The notes beneath the pieces were generated by a model that worked only from the letters and a program-made list of their open reading frames with translations, had not been told where the DNA came from and ran no database searches. From positions 1-64,000 of the forward strand of contig QFPO01000013.1 in NCBI GenBank assembly GCA_003241385.1: 64,000 bases of DNA, given 5' to 3'. Numbering within the stretch: position 1 is the stretch's first letter; each line of letters begins with the position of its first letter. The DNA is from Rhodanobacter denitrificans. GTDB lineage: Bacteria; Pseudomonadota; Gammaproteobacteria; Xanthomonadales; Rhodanobacteraceae. Below are positions 24,694 through 36,427 of this stretch, piece by piece. The translations under genes were made by a program, and so were the position numbers.

Positions 24694-25422
24694 TCACCAG
24701 GGCAGGGTCTGGCCGAGATGCGTGAAGCTGCCGGTCGGACCGTCCGGGCCGATCAGCGCCATCTGGACGCTGGAGCGGGCGCCGTCGGCGATCTCGAGCT
24801 CGCCCTCGCCGGCGTTCATGTCGGTCTTCACGTAGCCCGGATGGATCGCGTTGACCTTGATCGGTGTATCGCGCAGTTCGTAGGCCAGCTGCACGGTCCA
24901 GGCATTGAGCGCCGACTTGGAAACGTTGTAGGCCGGCACCTTGAACGCGTAGATGCCCGAGCTCGGATCGTTGTGCAGGGTCACCGAGCCGAGAATGCTC
25001 GACACGTTGACGATGCGTGCCGCATCGGCCTTCTTCAGCAGCGGCAGGAACGCCTGGGTGACCGCGACGACCGCGAACAGGTTCGTCTCGAAGGTCTTGT
25101 GCCAGACCTCGAGCGGCTGCGCCGACGGCGGCTTGGCCAGATCGTCGAGCAGGATGCCGGCATTGTTGACGAGGACGTCGAGGCGACCGTGCGTACGCTC
25201 CACCTGCGCCGCGGCGGCGGCGATGCTGCCGGCGTCGTTGACGTCGAGCGTGATCGCCTCGACCGGCAGGCCGTCGCGCTGCAAGGCCGCGGCGGCGTCG
25301 CCGGCCCGGGCCGGATCACGACCGGCGAGCAGGACGCGCAGACCCTGCTGCGCGAGCTGACGTACGGTTTCCAGACCGATGCCGCGCGTGGCACCGGTGA
25401 CGAGGGCAATTTTCTGGGTCAT
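24694..25422 (-). CDS. Short-chain dehydrogenase, carbonyl-reductase-like
   Basis: A 242-residue SDR with TGATRGIGLETVRQL, NNAGI, active-site Ser in NVSSILGS and YNVSK as Tyr-x3-Lys. The insert after the active-site Ser (LHNDPSSGIYAFKVPAYNVSK) and the C-terminal HPGYVKTDM resemble plant and bacterial carbonyl reductases that use NADPH. The ATG at 25422 has a GGAG site 8 nt upstream. It lies 203 nt downstream of the RND permease on the same strand, but a strong palindrome sits between them, so it may have its own promoter. Confidence 0.88.
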   Translation of the reverse strand: MTQKIALVTGATRGIGLETVRQLAQQGLRVLLAGRDPARAGDAAAALQRDGLPVEAITLDVNDAGSIAAAAAQVERTHGRLDVLVNNAGILLDDLAKPPSAQPLEVWHKTFETNLFAVVAVTQAFLPLLKKADAARIVNVSSILGSVTLHNDPSSGIYAFKVPAYNVSKSALNAWTVQLAYELRDTPIKVNAIHPGYVKTDMNAGEGELEIADGARSSVQMALIGPDGPTGSFTHLGQTLPW

Positions 25423-25567
25423 GTCGATGTCTCCGCTGAGTCGGGCGCGGGCGATCCGCGCCACCATGGGAATTCGATCAAAGCACCGCTATGCGGCACG
25501 CAGCCGGGGCGTATCCGCCGCCGGCGCCTCGCAGGGCCGGATGTGCCGTCTCCACGACGCGACGTGA

Positions 25568-25593
25568 GCGGCCCGGCATCGATGCCGGGCCGC
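25568..25593. repeat. Perfect 26-bp palindrome after the RND permease
   Basis: An uninterrupted palindrome whose left half reads GCGGCCCGGCATC; it can fold into an 11-bp stem with a TCGA loop. It sits 33 nt after the efflux permease stop. It probably ends or stabilises that mRNA, although no T-run follows. Confidence 0.55.
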
Positions 25594-25625
25594 ACGCCAT
25601 GCAGATGGGGATCGCCGCACCACCA

Positions 25626-28600
25626 TCAATGCGCCGCCGCGGCTGCCGCGGCCGACTCGTTCGGCGGCTGGAGGGACGCCGCACGCGCACGGCGGCGGCG
25701 CACCAGCAGATAGAACACCGGCGTCAGCAGCAGGCCGAAGAACGTGACGCCGAGCATGCCGGAGAACACCGCCACGCCCATCGCGCGGCGCATCTCCGCA
25801 CCGGCGCCGGTCGACAGCACCAGCGGCACCACGCCCATCACGAACGCCAGCGAGGTCATCAGGATCGGACGCAGGCGCAGGCGGCAGGCGTCGAGCACGG
25901 CCTGCCAGACGGACTCGCCCAGCGCCTCGCGGTCCTTCGCGAATTCGACGATCAGGATCGCGTTCTTGCAGGCCAGGCCGACCAGCACGATCAGGCCGAT
26001 CTGCGTGAAGATGTTGTTGTCGCCGCCGGAGGCCAGCACGCCGAGGATCGCGCAGAGCAGGCACATCGGCACGATCAGGATCACCGCCAGCGGCAGCGAG
26101 AGACTCTCGTACTGCGCGGCCAGCACCAGGAACACCAGCAGCACGACCAGCGGGAAGATGTACATCATCGTATTGCCGGCCAGGATCTGCTGGTAGGTCA
26201 GGTCGGTCCACTCGTAGGCCATGCCGTTCGGCAGCTCGGCGGCGAGCACCTCCTCGATCGCACGCTCGGCCTGTCCGCTGCTGTAGCCGGGTGCGGGACC
26301 GCCGTTGATCTCGGCGGCGAGATAGCCGTTGTAGTGCGGCACCCGGTCCGGCCCGGAGGTCTCGCGCGCGGTCACGAAGCTGGCCAGCGGGATCATGTCG
26401 CCGCGTGCGTTGCGCGTCTTCAGGCGACCGATGTCCTCGGCATGGATGCGGAAGCCTGGTTCGGCCTGCGCGTTGACCTGATAGGTACGGCCGAACAGGT
26501 TGAAGTCGTTGACGTAGAGCGCGCCCAGGTACATCTGCATCGTGTCGTAGATGTTCTGCAGCGGCACGCCGGCCGACTTGGCTTTTTCGCGGTCGACGTC
26601 GACCTCGATCTGCGGCACGTTGACCTGAAATCCGGAGAACACGCCGGTCAGCTCGGGGCGCTGGCTCGCCTTGGCGATCACGTTCTGGACCTGCTTGTAC
26701 AACTCGTCGGCGCCGAAATTGCCGCGATCCTCGATCTGCAGCTTGAAACCGCCGATCGTGCCGAGGCCGTTCACCGGCGGCGGCGGGAAGATCGCGATGA
26801 AGGCGTCCTGGATCTTCGAGAACTCGCCGTTCATCGCGGCCGCGATGCTGCCGGCCGACAGCGACGGGTCGCGGCGCTCCTCGAACGGCTTGAGCGGCGT
26901 GAACGCGATGCCCGAGTTCGGCGCGTTCGTGAAGCCGTTGATCGACAGGCCCGGGAACGCCGGTACCGACTCGACGCCCGGCGTCGCCAGCGCGATGTCG
27001 CCCATGCGCCGCACGACGGCCGTCGTGCGATCCAGCGTCGAGGCGTCCGGCAGCTGCGCGAAGCCGACCAGATACTGCTTGTCCTGCGCCGGAACGAAGC
27101 CGGTGGGCGTGCGCGAGAAGCCGAGCGCGGTCAGCCCGATCAGACCGACATAGACCAGCACGGCGATCGAGCTGGCGCGCAGGATCCGGTTGACCGTGCC
27201 GACGTAGCCGCTCGACGCGCGCGCGAAGAACTTGTTGAACGGCCGGAAGAACCAGCCGAGCGAGAAGTCCAGCAGACGCGTCAGACGGTCGCGCGGGGCA
27301 TCGTGGGACTTCAGCAGCAGGGCCGACAGCGCCGGCGAGAGCGTCAGCGAGTTGATCGCCGAGATCACCGTGGAGATCGCGATCGTTAGCGCGAACTGCT
27401 TGTAGAACTGGCCGGACAGTCCGCTGATGAAGGCGGTCGGCACGAACACCGCACACAGCACCAGCGCCGTCGCGACGATCGGTCCGGTCACTTCCTTCAT
27501 CGCCTGGATCGTCGCGTCCAGCGGCGAGAGTCCCTCCTCGATGTTGCGTTCGACGTTTTCGACGACGACGATCGCATCGTCGACGACGATGCCAATCGCG
27601 AGCACCAGGCCGAACAGCGACAGCGTGTTGAGGCCGAACCCGAACAGATGCATGACGCCGAGCGTGCCGATCAGCGAGACCGGCACCGCCAGCAGTGGGA
27701 TGATCGACGCGCGCCAGGTCTGCAGGAACACGATCACGACGATCACGACCAGCGCGATCGCCTCGAGCAGGGTGTGCAGCACCGCTTCGATCGAGCCGCG
27801 CACGAACACGGTCGGGTCGTAGGCGACGTTGTATTCGATGCCTTCCGGGAAGGTCTTCTTGAGCTCGGCCATCTTCGCGCGCACCGCGTCGGAGATCGCG
27901 ATCGCGTTGCTGCCGGGCCGCTGGAACACCGGAATCGCGACGGCAGTCTGGTTGTCGAGCATCGCGCGCAGCGCGTAGTTGTCCGAGCCGAGCTCGATCC
28001 GCGCGACGTCGCTCAGGCGCGTGATCTGACCGGAGGTGCCGGTGCGCACGATGATGTTGGCGAAATCCTCTTCGCTGACGAGGCGGCCTTTCGTGTTGAC
28101 CGCGATCTGAAAGTTCGGCCGGGTCCGGTCGTCGGCGGGGGCTGCCGCGGAGCCGAGCTGACCGGCCGCGATCTGCACGTTCTGCTCGCGGATCGCATTG
28201 GCGATGTCGGTCGCGGTCAGGCCGCGCGCGGCCACCTTGTCGGGGTCCAGCCAGACCCGCATCGAATAGTTGCCGCCGCCGAACTGCTGTACGTCGCCGA
28301 CGCCCTCGAGGCGGGCGAGTTCGTCCTTGACGTGCAGCAGCGCGAAGTTCGACAGGTAGTTCTGATCGTAGCGGCCGTCGGGCGAGGTAATGAACACCGC
28401 CACGGTGATGTCGGGCGACGTCTTGGCCGTGGTCACGCCGATACGCTGCACGTCCTGCGGCAGCTTCGGCGTGGCCTGGGCGACGCGGTTTTGCACGAGC
28501 ACCTGCGCCTTGTCGACGTCGGTGCCGAGCTTGAACGTGACCGTCAGCGTCATGACGCCATCGGAGGTCGACTGCGAGTACTGGTACAGCATGCCCTCGA

Positions 28601-28820
28601 CACCGGTGATCGCCTGCTCGAGCGGGCCGGCCACGGTATCGGCGATGACCTGCGGGTTCGCGCCCGGATAGGTCGTACGCACCACCACGGTCGGCGGCAC
28701 GACTTCCGGATACTCGGAGATCGGCAGCGACGGGATCGCGATCAGGCCGGCCAGCAGGATCAGAGCCGACAGGACGCCGGCGAAGACCGGGCGCGTGATG
28801 AAGAACTGGGAGAAATTCAT
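25626..28820 (-). CDS. RND multidrug efflux permease (HAE1 family, AcrB/MexB-like)
   Basis: A 1,064-residue inner-membrane proton/drug antiporter with twelve membrane segments and two large periplasmic loops. The start MNFSQFFITRPVFAGVLSALILLAG is typical. The proton relay is present: the Asp-Asp pair in GIVVDDAIVVVENVERN (TM4) and Lys in LACKNAILIVEFAKD (TM10). The length and loops fit the HAE1 (drug) class, not the heavy-metal class. It follows the adaptor gene by 194 nt, with a hairpin between them. No outer-membrane channel gene is in the window, so it probably shares a TolC/OprM-like channel encoded elsewhere. Confidence 0.96.
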   Translation of the reverse strand: MNFSQFFITRPVFAGVLSALILLAGLIAIPSLPISEYPEVVPPTVVVRTTYPGANPQVIADTVAGPLEQAITGVEGMLYQYSQSTSDGVMTLTVTFKLGTDVDKAQVLVQNRVAQATPKLPQDVQRIGVTTAKTSPDITVAVFITSPDGRYDQNYLSNFALLHVKDELARLEGVGDVQQFGGGNYSMRVWLDPDKVAARGLTATDIANAIREQNVQIAAGQLGSAAAPADDRTRPNFQIAVNTKGRLVSEEDFANIIVRTGTSGQITRLSDVARIELGSDNYALRAMLDNQTAVAIPVFQRPGSNAIAISDAVRAKMAELKKTFPEGIEYNVAYDPTVFVRGSIEAVLHTLLEAIALVVIVVIVFLQTWRASIIPLLAVPVSLIGTLGVMHLFGFGLNTLSLFGLVLAIGIVVDDAIVVVENVERNIEEGLSPLDATIQAMKEVTGPIVATALVLCAVFVPTAFISGLSGQFYKQFALTIAISTVISAINSLTLSPALSALLLKSHDAPRDRLTRLLDFSLGWFFRPFNKFFARASSGYVGTVNRILRASSIAVLVYVGLIGLTALGFSRTPTGFVPAQDKQYLVGFAQLPDASTLDRTTAVVRRMGDIALATPGVESVPAFPGLSINGFTNAPNSGIAFTPLKPFEERRDPSLSAGSIAAAMNGEFSKIQDAFIAIFPPPPVNGLGTIGGFKLQIEDRGNFGADELYKQVQNVIAKASQRPELTGVFSGFQVNVPQIEVDVDREKAKSAGVPLQNIYDTMQMYLGALYVNDFNLFGRTYQVNAQAEPGFRIHAEDIGRLKTRNARGDMIPLASFVTARETSGPDRVPHYNGYLAAEINGGPAPGYSSGQAERAIEEVLAAELPNGMAYEWTDLTYQQILAGNTMMYIFPLVVLLVFLVLAAQYESLSLPLAVILIVPMCLLCAILGVLASGGDNNIFTQIGLIVLVGLACKNAILIVEFAKDREALGESVWQAVLDACRLRLRPILMTSLAFVMGVVPLVLSTGAGAEMRRAMGVAVFSGMLGVTFFGLLLTPVFYLLVRRRRARAASLQPPNESAAAAAAAH

Positions 28821-28970
28821 GGCAGGGTCCTTGGCGCATCCCGGGGCACCGGGGTCACGCGCCGCGTATGGCGGGCTGTCTGAAAAAACGACCGGAACGG
28901 CGCGATCCCGGGCAGCGGTCGATCAACGACGAAGAAGTGCGTGCAGGCCGCATCCGCGGCTCGATCGGTT

Positions 28971-29002
28971 GCCGGCAGGCTCCGGGAACGGCGCCTGCCG
29001 GC
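28971..29002. promoter_or_regulatory. Intercistronic hairpin between adaptor and RND permease
   Basis: GCCGGCAGGC (28971-28980) and GCCTGCCGGC (28993-29002) give a 10-bp GC stem with a 12-nt loop, 13 nt after the adaptor stop. It may partly terminate transcription or protect the adaptor mRNA from 3' decay, setting the adaptor:permease ratio. Confidence 0.5.
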
Positions 29003-29014
29003 AGGCCGCGTCCG

Positions 29015-30235
29015 TCAGCGCTGTGCGTGCTCGCCGGGCGCGGCGCGGCTGGCCAGCAGCGGCGCCGCATCGCGGTCGGCCGCGACCTGCGCGACGCCGG
29101 CGCGGTCGGCGTCCATTTCCACGCGCGTCGGCTTGACCATCATGCCGGGGCGCACGTGCTGCAGGCCGTTGACGACGATCACGTCGCCGGCGGCCAGACC
29201 GCTCTTGACGACGCGCAGGCCGTCGATCGAGGCGCCGAGCTCGACGAAGCGCGCCTCGAGCGTGTCATCCGGCTTGAGCGCGAGCACGAATTTCTTGCCG
29301 AGATCGATGCCGACCGCGCGGTCGTCGACGAGGATCGCCTCGCGGCTCTCACCGCCGACCAGCTTGATCCGCGTGAACAGACCCGGCGTGAAGCGACCGT
29401 CGGTGTTGTCGAACACGCCGCGGCCACGGATCGTGCCGCTCTGCGTGTCGACCTGGTTGTCGATGAAGTCCAGGCGCCCCTCGTGCGGATAGCCCTGCTC
29501 GTCGATCAGGCCCATGAAGACCGGCGTCGCCGCCTGACGGCCGTCGCTGCCGCGCGTCGCGCTGCGCGAGAAGCGCAGATAGGTCTGCTCGTCGGCGTCG
29601 AAGTACGCGTAGACCGGATTGTCCGAGACCACGGTGGTCAGCACGCTGTCGCCGGTCGCGAGGTTGCCGGCGGTGATCAGCGCGCGCGACACGCGGCCGT
29701 CGATCGGCGAGCGCACCTCGGTGAACTCCAGGTTCAGGCGCGCGGCCTCGAGCGCGGCCGCCGCCGCGCCGATGCCGTCGGCACCGGTGCTGGCCAGCGT
29801 CGAGAGCTGGTCGAACTCCTGCTGCGAGATCATGTGCTGGGCGACCAGGCGCTTGCCGCGCTCGTGGTTGGAGTCGGCCAGCTTGGCCTGCGAGCGCGCC
29901 TGCTTGAGCGCCGCCGACAGCCGGTTGACCTCGGCCTGGAACGGCCGCGGATCGATGCGGAACAGCAGCTGCCCCTTGCGGACGCGCGAACCCTCGGCGA
30001 ACTGCACCGAGTCGATGAAGCCGTTGACGCGCGGGCGGATTTCGACGCTTTCGACCGCTTCGAGGCGGCCGGTGAACTCCTCCCAGTCACGCAGCGGCTT
30101 GGCGACGACCGCGGCCACGGTCACCGCGGGCGGCGGCGGCGCGGCGGCCGACGCGACGTCGGCGCTGCCGCGGCTGCAGCCGGCCAGCAGAACGGCCAGC
30201 CCCAGAAGCACAACGGAGGTACGGATCGCTGACAT
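29015..30235 (-). CDS. RND periplasmic adaptor (membrane fusion protein) lipoprotein
   Basis: A 406-residue AcrA-type adaptor. Lipoprotein signal with lipobox LAGC (about Cys20). Beta-barrel and lipoyl segments follow (SVEIRPRVNGFIDSVQFAEGSRVRKGQLLFRIDPRPFQ), then a coiled-coil hairpin (about 95-165) and EVRSPIDGRVSRALITAGNL. It links the permease to an outer-membrane channel. The ATG at 30235 has an AAGGAA site. It is the first gene of the efflux operon and is divergent from the TetR gene, whose operators overlap its promoter region. Confidence 0.95.
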   Translation of the reverse strand: MSAIRTSVVLLGLAVLLAGCSRGSADVASAAAPPPPAVTVAAVVAKPLRDWEEFTGRLEAVESVEIRPRVNGFIDSVQFAEGSRVRKGQLLFRIDPRPFQAEVNRLSAALKQARSQAKLADSNHERGKRLVAQHMISQQEFDQLSTLASTGADGIGAAAAALEAARLNLEFTEVRSPIDGRVSRALITAGNLATGDSVLTTVVSDNPVYAYFDADEQTYLRFSRSATRGSDGRQAATPVFMGLIDEQGYPHEGRLDFIDNQVDTQSGTIRGRGVFDNTDGRFTPGLFTRIKLVGGESREAILVDDRAVGIDLGKKFVLALKPDDTLEARFVELGASIDGLRVVKSGLAAGDVIVVNGLQHVRPGMMVKPTRVEMDADRAGVAQVAADRDAAPLLASRAAPGEHAQR

Positions 30236-30367
30236 GGCACAATTCCTTCAAGACCGAAAGCAAAACCGCCGGTCCGTCCAGCGGCCCGGCGGGTGAAATG
30301 AGTGCGAGAGCCCCGTGCTGCGCCGCCGCTTGACCGCTGCCGCCAGGGCGCCGATCGTGCGAGGTGC

Positions 30368-30410
30368 GTTACCGGTCAGTCACATTGTGCTAGTGTTACT
30401 GACCGGTAAC
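30368..30410. promoter_or_regulatory. Twin TetR operators between efflux operon and tetR
   Basis: GTTACCGGTCAGT (30368-30380) and ACTGACCGGTAAC (30398-30410) are exact 13-nt inverted copies, 17 nt apart. The right copy is itself pseudo-palindromic: GTTAC at 30395-30399 and GTAAC at 30406-30410. The left site reads the same in the opposite direction with one mismatch over 16 nt. Two dimers could bind and shut both divergent promoters. The sites lie 26 nt upstream of the tetR start and 133 nt upstream of the adaptor start. Confidence 0.8.
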
Positions 30411-30435
30411 TAACCTGTCAAGAGGAGTCTTCGTC

Positions 30436-31113
30436 ATGAGCAAGCTCAAGTCCGAGGGGGTCGACAAGGCCGCGTCGGACAAGCCGCGCGTGCGCGACCG
30501 CATCTTCGATACCGCCAGCGAGCTGTTCTATCGGCACGGCATCCGCGCGGTCGGCGTCGACGCGATCGCCAGCGAGGCCGGCACCAACAAGATGAGCTTC
30601 TATCGGAGCTTCCCGTCGAAGGACGATCTGGTCGCCGAGTACCTGTGCGGCCAGCAGCGCGAGTACTGGCAGTGGTGGGACGAGGTCGTCGCGCCGCACC
30701 AGGGCGATCCGCGGCGGCAGATCGAGGCGTTGATCGAATCGACGATCGACCTCGCCCGCCTCAAGGCCAAAACCGCCGAGGGCTGCCGGACCGCGCGCGG
30801 CTGCGCGCTCGGCAATGCGGCCGTCGAGATTCCCGAGGACAACGAGCGCCTCGGCGACATCGTCCACAACTACAAGTCCGAGATCCGTCGCCGTCTGCGC
30901 GCCCTGGCGGCCGAGGCCGGCGCGCGGGACGCCGACGCGCTCGGCGATGCGCTGATGCTGCTGCTCGAAGGCGGCCTGTACACGCGCCTGACCTTCCCCG
31001 ACAACACCGGTCCGATCGCGGCGATCACGCAGGCGGCCGGCTGGCTGCTCGATGCGTGCACGAAGCCCGGCTGCACGGCCGGATCGGCCAAGCAGCCGAG
31101 CGGCCGCGCCTGA
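30436..31113 (+). CDS. TetR-family repressor of the divergent RND operon
   Basis: A 225-residue one-component regulator. HTH at about residues 22-68: RIFDTASELFYRHGIRAVGVDAIASEAGTNKMSFYRSFPSKDDLVAEYL. The ligand-binding C-terminal half (about 80-210) contains a GCRTARGCALGNAAVEIP segment with two cysteines. A strong AGAGGAG ribosome-binding site precedes the ATG. The position, divergent from the efflux genes with twin operators between them, makes it the probable local repressor of the pump and itself. The inducer is unknown. Confidence 0.93.
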   Translation: MSKLKSEGVDKAASDKPRVRDRIFDTASELFYRHGIRAVGVDAIASEAGTNKMSFYRSFPSKDDLVAEYLCGQQREYWQWWDEVVAPHQGDPRRQIEALIESTIDLARLKAKTAEGCRTARGCALGNAAVEIPEDNERLGDIVHNYKSEIRRRLRALAAEAGARDADALGDALMLLLEGGLYTRLTFPDNTGPIAAITQAAGWLLDACTKPGCTAGSAKQPSGRA

Positions 31114-31121
31114 GCGGGCGT

Positions 31122-31152
31122 CGCCGAAGCGGTTTCCCGCCCGGCTTCGGCG
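31122..31152. terminator. Hairpin after tetR
   Basis: CGCCGAAGC (31122-31130) pairs with GCTTCGGCG (31144-31152) across a 13-nt loop, 9 nt after the tetR stop and upstream of a convergent gene. No T-run is present. Confidence 0.4.
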
Positions 31153-31241
31153 CGAGGCACGCCATGGGCCGGCTGCAGCCGGGCGGCTGGTCGCGTGCGG
31201 ACGGCGCCCGGTACCGGTCCACCGCGTGAGAGCGGCGCCGC

Positions 31242-31871
31242 TCAGCGCCGCCGTTCGATCCCGACCGGCAGTGCGGACAGGCGCGCGTACTCGCCGTGCT
31301 CGAAGCGCTGCGGATCGTCGAGCCAGTCCAGCAGCATCGGCGTCGCGTCGTTGCCCCAGAACCGCTGCTCGCCGACCGCCAGGGTCGGCACGCCGAACAC
31401 GCCGGCGCCGATCGCCGCCTCGGTGTTCGCGCGCAAGGCGGCCTTGACCGCATCGGTGCCGATCGCGGCGGCGACGTCGGCGATGCCGAGCCGCGCGGCC
31501 GGCTCGGCCAGCGCAGCTGCATCGTCGCCGGCACGGCCGTCGCACCAGAGGTGATCGAAGATCGTGACGATCGAGGTCCAGTCGGCACCGGCCGAGATGC
31601 ACAGCCGCAGCGCCGCGACCGGGTTGAACGGATGCGTCGGCGGAAAGCGCAGCGTGCGGCCGGCGCGCTCGGCCTGCCACTGGACCATGCGGTAGGTGAA
31701 GTCGCGCTTGCCGGGAATCTCGGCCGGCCCGAGCTGGCCGTGATGCCGCAGCACGGCGCCGAACAGGATCGGCACCGGCGTGACCGCGAGCCGCTCGCGC
31801 AGCGCGAGGATGCTCGGCAACTGCAGATACGCGAACGGCGAGACGAAATCGAAGTACCAGTGTGAACTCAT
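31242..31871 (-). CDS. DsbA-fold isomerase, 2-hydroxychromene-2-carboxylate isomerase-like
   Basis: A 209-residue kappa-class GST/HCCA-isomerase-type thioredoxin-fold protein. It opens with HWYFDFVSPFAYLQ, where Ser replaces the Cys of DsbA and is the expected glutathione-activating residue. The C-terminal GVFGVPTLAVGEQRFWGNDATPMLLDWL is the second conserved patch. In known members it isomerises hydroxychromene carboxylate using glutathione. No aromatic-degradation genes are nearby, so the real substrate is unclear. The start at 31871 matches the family N-terminus; it is divergent from the sigma factor gene. Confidence 0.85.
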   Translation of the reverse strand: MSSHWYFDFVSPFAYLQLPSILALRERLAVTPVPILFGAVLRHHGQLGPAEIPGKRDFTYRMVQWQAERAGRTLRFPPTHPFNPVAALRLCISAGADWTSIVTIFDHLWCDGRAGDDAAALAEPAARLGIADVAAAIGTDAVKAALRANTEAAIGAGVFGVPTLAVGEQRFWGNDATPMLLDWLDDPQRFEHGEYARLSALPVGIERRR

Positions 31872-31958
31872 TCCGGTTCCTGCTGTGAACAGGTACGCCG
31901 GCACGCCGTGAACCGGCGCGACGTCGACCGTGGGCGGAGGCGCTACGATAGCGCAGCC

Positions 31959-32518
31959 ATGGCCGACGCCGCCGACACCACTGCCCTGCTGGCCCGCGCC
32001 GGTGCCGGCGAACGCCATGCGTTCGACGCGCTGCTGCCGCAGGTCTACGAGCGGCTGCGCCGGCTCGCGCACCGCCAGCTAATCGGCGAAGGCGCCCATA
32101 CGCTGAGCACGACCGCCCTGGTCCACGAGGCCTGGCTCGGCATGGTGCAGCAGCGCGAGCTCGCGTTCGCGGACCGCGCGCATTTTCTCGGCTACGCCGC
32201 GACCGCGATGCGCCACATCCTGGTCGACCACGCACGCCGCAAGGCCGCGCAGAAGCGCGGCGGCGGCCAGCGCCTGCTCGACTGGCAGGCGCACGACGTG
32301 CCGGTCGAGGACCTGGCCGCCGATCTGCTCTGTCTGGACGAGGCGCTCGACGAACTGGCCGGCGTCGACGCGCGGCTGGCGCGCGTCGTCGAGCTGCGCT
32401 TCTTCGGCGGCCTGTCGGTCGAGGAGACCGGCGACCTGCTCGGCATCACCGCGCGCAGCGTCGTGCGCGACTGGCGCAAGGCGCGCGCGTTCCTGCACCA
32501 GACGCTGCAGAGCCGGAC

Positions 32519-32522
<4 letters not shown>
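31959..32522 (+). CDS. ECF sigma factor paired with Ser/Thr kinase (copy 1)
   Basis: A 187-residue ECF sigma factor. Region 2 is at about 20-90 (LLPQVYERLRRLAHRQL, TALVHEAWL, HFLGYAATAMRHILVDHARRKAAQKRGG). Region 4 is at about 130-185 (RLARVVELRFFGGLSVEETGDLLGITARSVVRDWRKARAFLH). The pattern is that of the family commonly found next to protein-kinase genes. Its TGA overlaps the GTG of the kinase gene (32519-32522), so the two are translationally coupled. There is no anti-sigma factor; control by phosphorylation, as reported for Vibrio EcfP/PknT, is plausible. Confidence 0.93.
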
Positions 32523-35431
<2,909 letters not shown>

Positions 35432-35551
35432 CCGGCCGAGACGGGCCGGGCTGCGCGGCACCGGTCCGACCGGCCGGACGAGAAACCCTGTCGCCGGCGC
35501 CGGCCGGCTGGCAGACTGGGCGCGTTCCGTCCCCATCGACGCGCAGTGCTC

Positions 35552-36241
35552 ATGCCCAATGCGATCCACCACCACAGTCAACGCGTCGGATGGCTGCGCG
35601 CGGCCGTGCTCGGCGCCAACGACGGCATTCTGTCGACCGCCAGTCTGCTGGTCGGCGTCGCCAGCGCCGACACCGGCATCGGCAACGTGCTGCTGGCCGG
35701 CGGTGCGGGTCTGGTCGCCGGCGCGATGTCGATGGCCGCAGGCGAGTACGTGTCGGTCAGCTCGCAGGCCGATACCGAGCGGGCCGATCTGGAGCTCGAA
35801 CGGCATGCGCTGGCCAGCAATGCGCAGGCCGAGCGCGAAGAACTGGTCGACATCTACGTCGGCCGCGGCCTCGACCGCACGCTGGCGCGCCAGGTCGCCG
35901 ATCAGCTGAGCGCACACGATGCGCTCGGCGCGCATGCGCGCGACGAACTGGGCCTGACCACGACGCTGCGCGCGCGTCCGGTGCAGGCGGCGCTGACCTC
36001 GGCGCTGACGTTTTCGATCGGCGCGGCGATTCCGCTGGCCGCGGCCGCGCTGGCGCCGCCCGCACGGATCACGACGGTCGTCGTGATCGCCTCGCTGCTG
36101 TCGCTCGGCCTGCTCGGCGCGCTGGCCGCGCGCGCCGGCGGTGCGCGTGCCTGGATCGGCGCCGCGCGCGTGCTGGTCTGGAGTACGCTGGCGATGGCCG
36201 CGACGGCCGCGATCGGCCATCTGGTCGGCACGACGCTCTGA
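35552..36241 (+). CDS. VIT1/CCC1-family transporter
   Basis: A 229-residue membrane protein of the vacuolar iron transporter (CCC1) family. The N-terminus HHHSQRVGWLRAAVLGANDGILSTASLLVGVA is the diagnostic TM1 segment. GAMSMAAGEYVSVSSQADTERADLELE leads into the cytoplasmic metal-binding loop, and three further membrane helices follow. It should move Fe2+ or Mn2+ across the membrane. ATG 35552 is chosen; GTG 35546 is 2 codons upstream. It stands alone, 120 nt after the kinase gene. Confidence 0.9.
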   Translation: MPNAIHHHSQRVGWLRAAVLGANDGILSTASLLVGVASADTGIGNVLLAGGAGLVAGAMSMAAGEYVSVSSQADTERADLELERHALASNAQAEREELVDIYVGRGLDRTLARQVADQLSAHDALGAHARDELGLTTTLRARPVQAALTSALTFSIGAAIPLAAAALAPPARITTVVVIASLLSLGLLGALAARAGGARAWIGAARVLVWSTLAMAATAAIGHLVGTTL

Positions 36242-36427
36242 CCCGACGCGGCGGCGAGGTGCGCGCCGCGTCCGATTCCGAAGCCCGTGCTGTCAACGGA
36301 GCCTTCGGCGCGTCGCGCCGACGAGCCACACGTCCATCGCGCTCACGCCTGCAGCGGATCCTCGATCGATCGGCGGCGCACTCGCCGGCGCCAGACCCGT
36401 CGACCAACGACGGCCGACCCCGCGCAC
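36242..36427. other. Intergenic stretch, nothing recognised
   Basis: A 186-nt gap between convergent VIT and qorB-like genes. I found no gene, strong hairpin or T-run in it. Confidence 0.4.

Noticed and set aside
25491..27389. Long plus-strand frame (632 codons) across the RND permease gene
   Set aside because: It is the antisense shadow of the permease: rich in His, Arg and Asp with no recognisable motif, as expected in GC-rich DNA.
31242..31871. Naphthalene degradation role for the isomerase-like gene
   Set aside because: No ring-cleaving or other aromatic-degradation genes are nearby; only the fold is supported.
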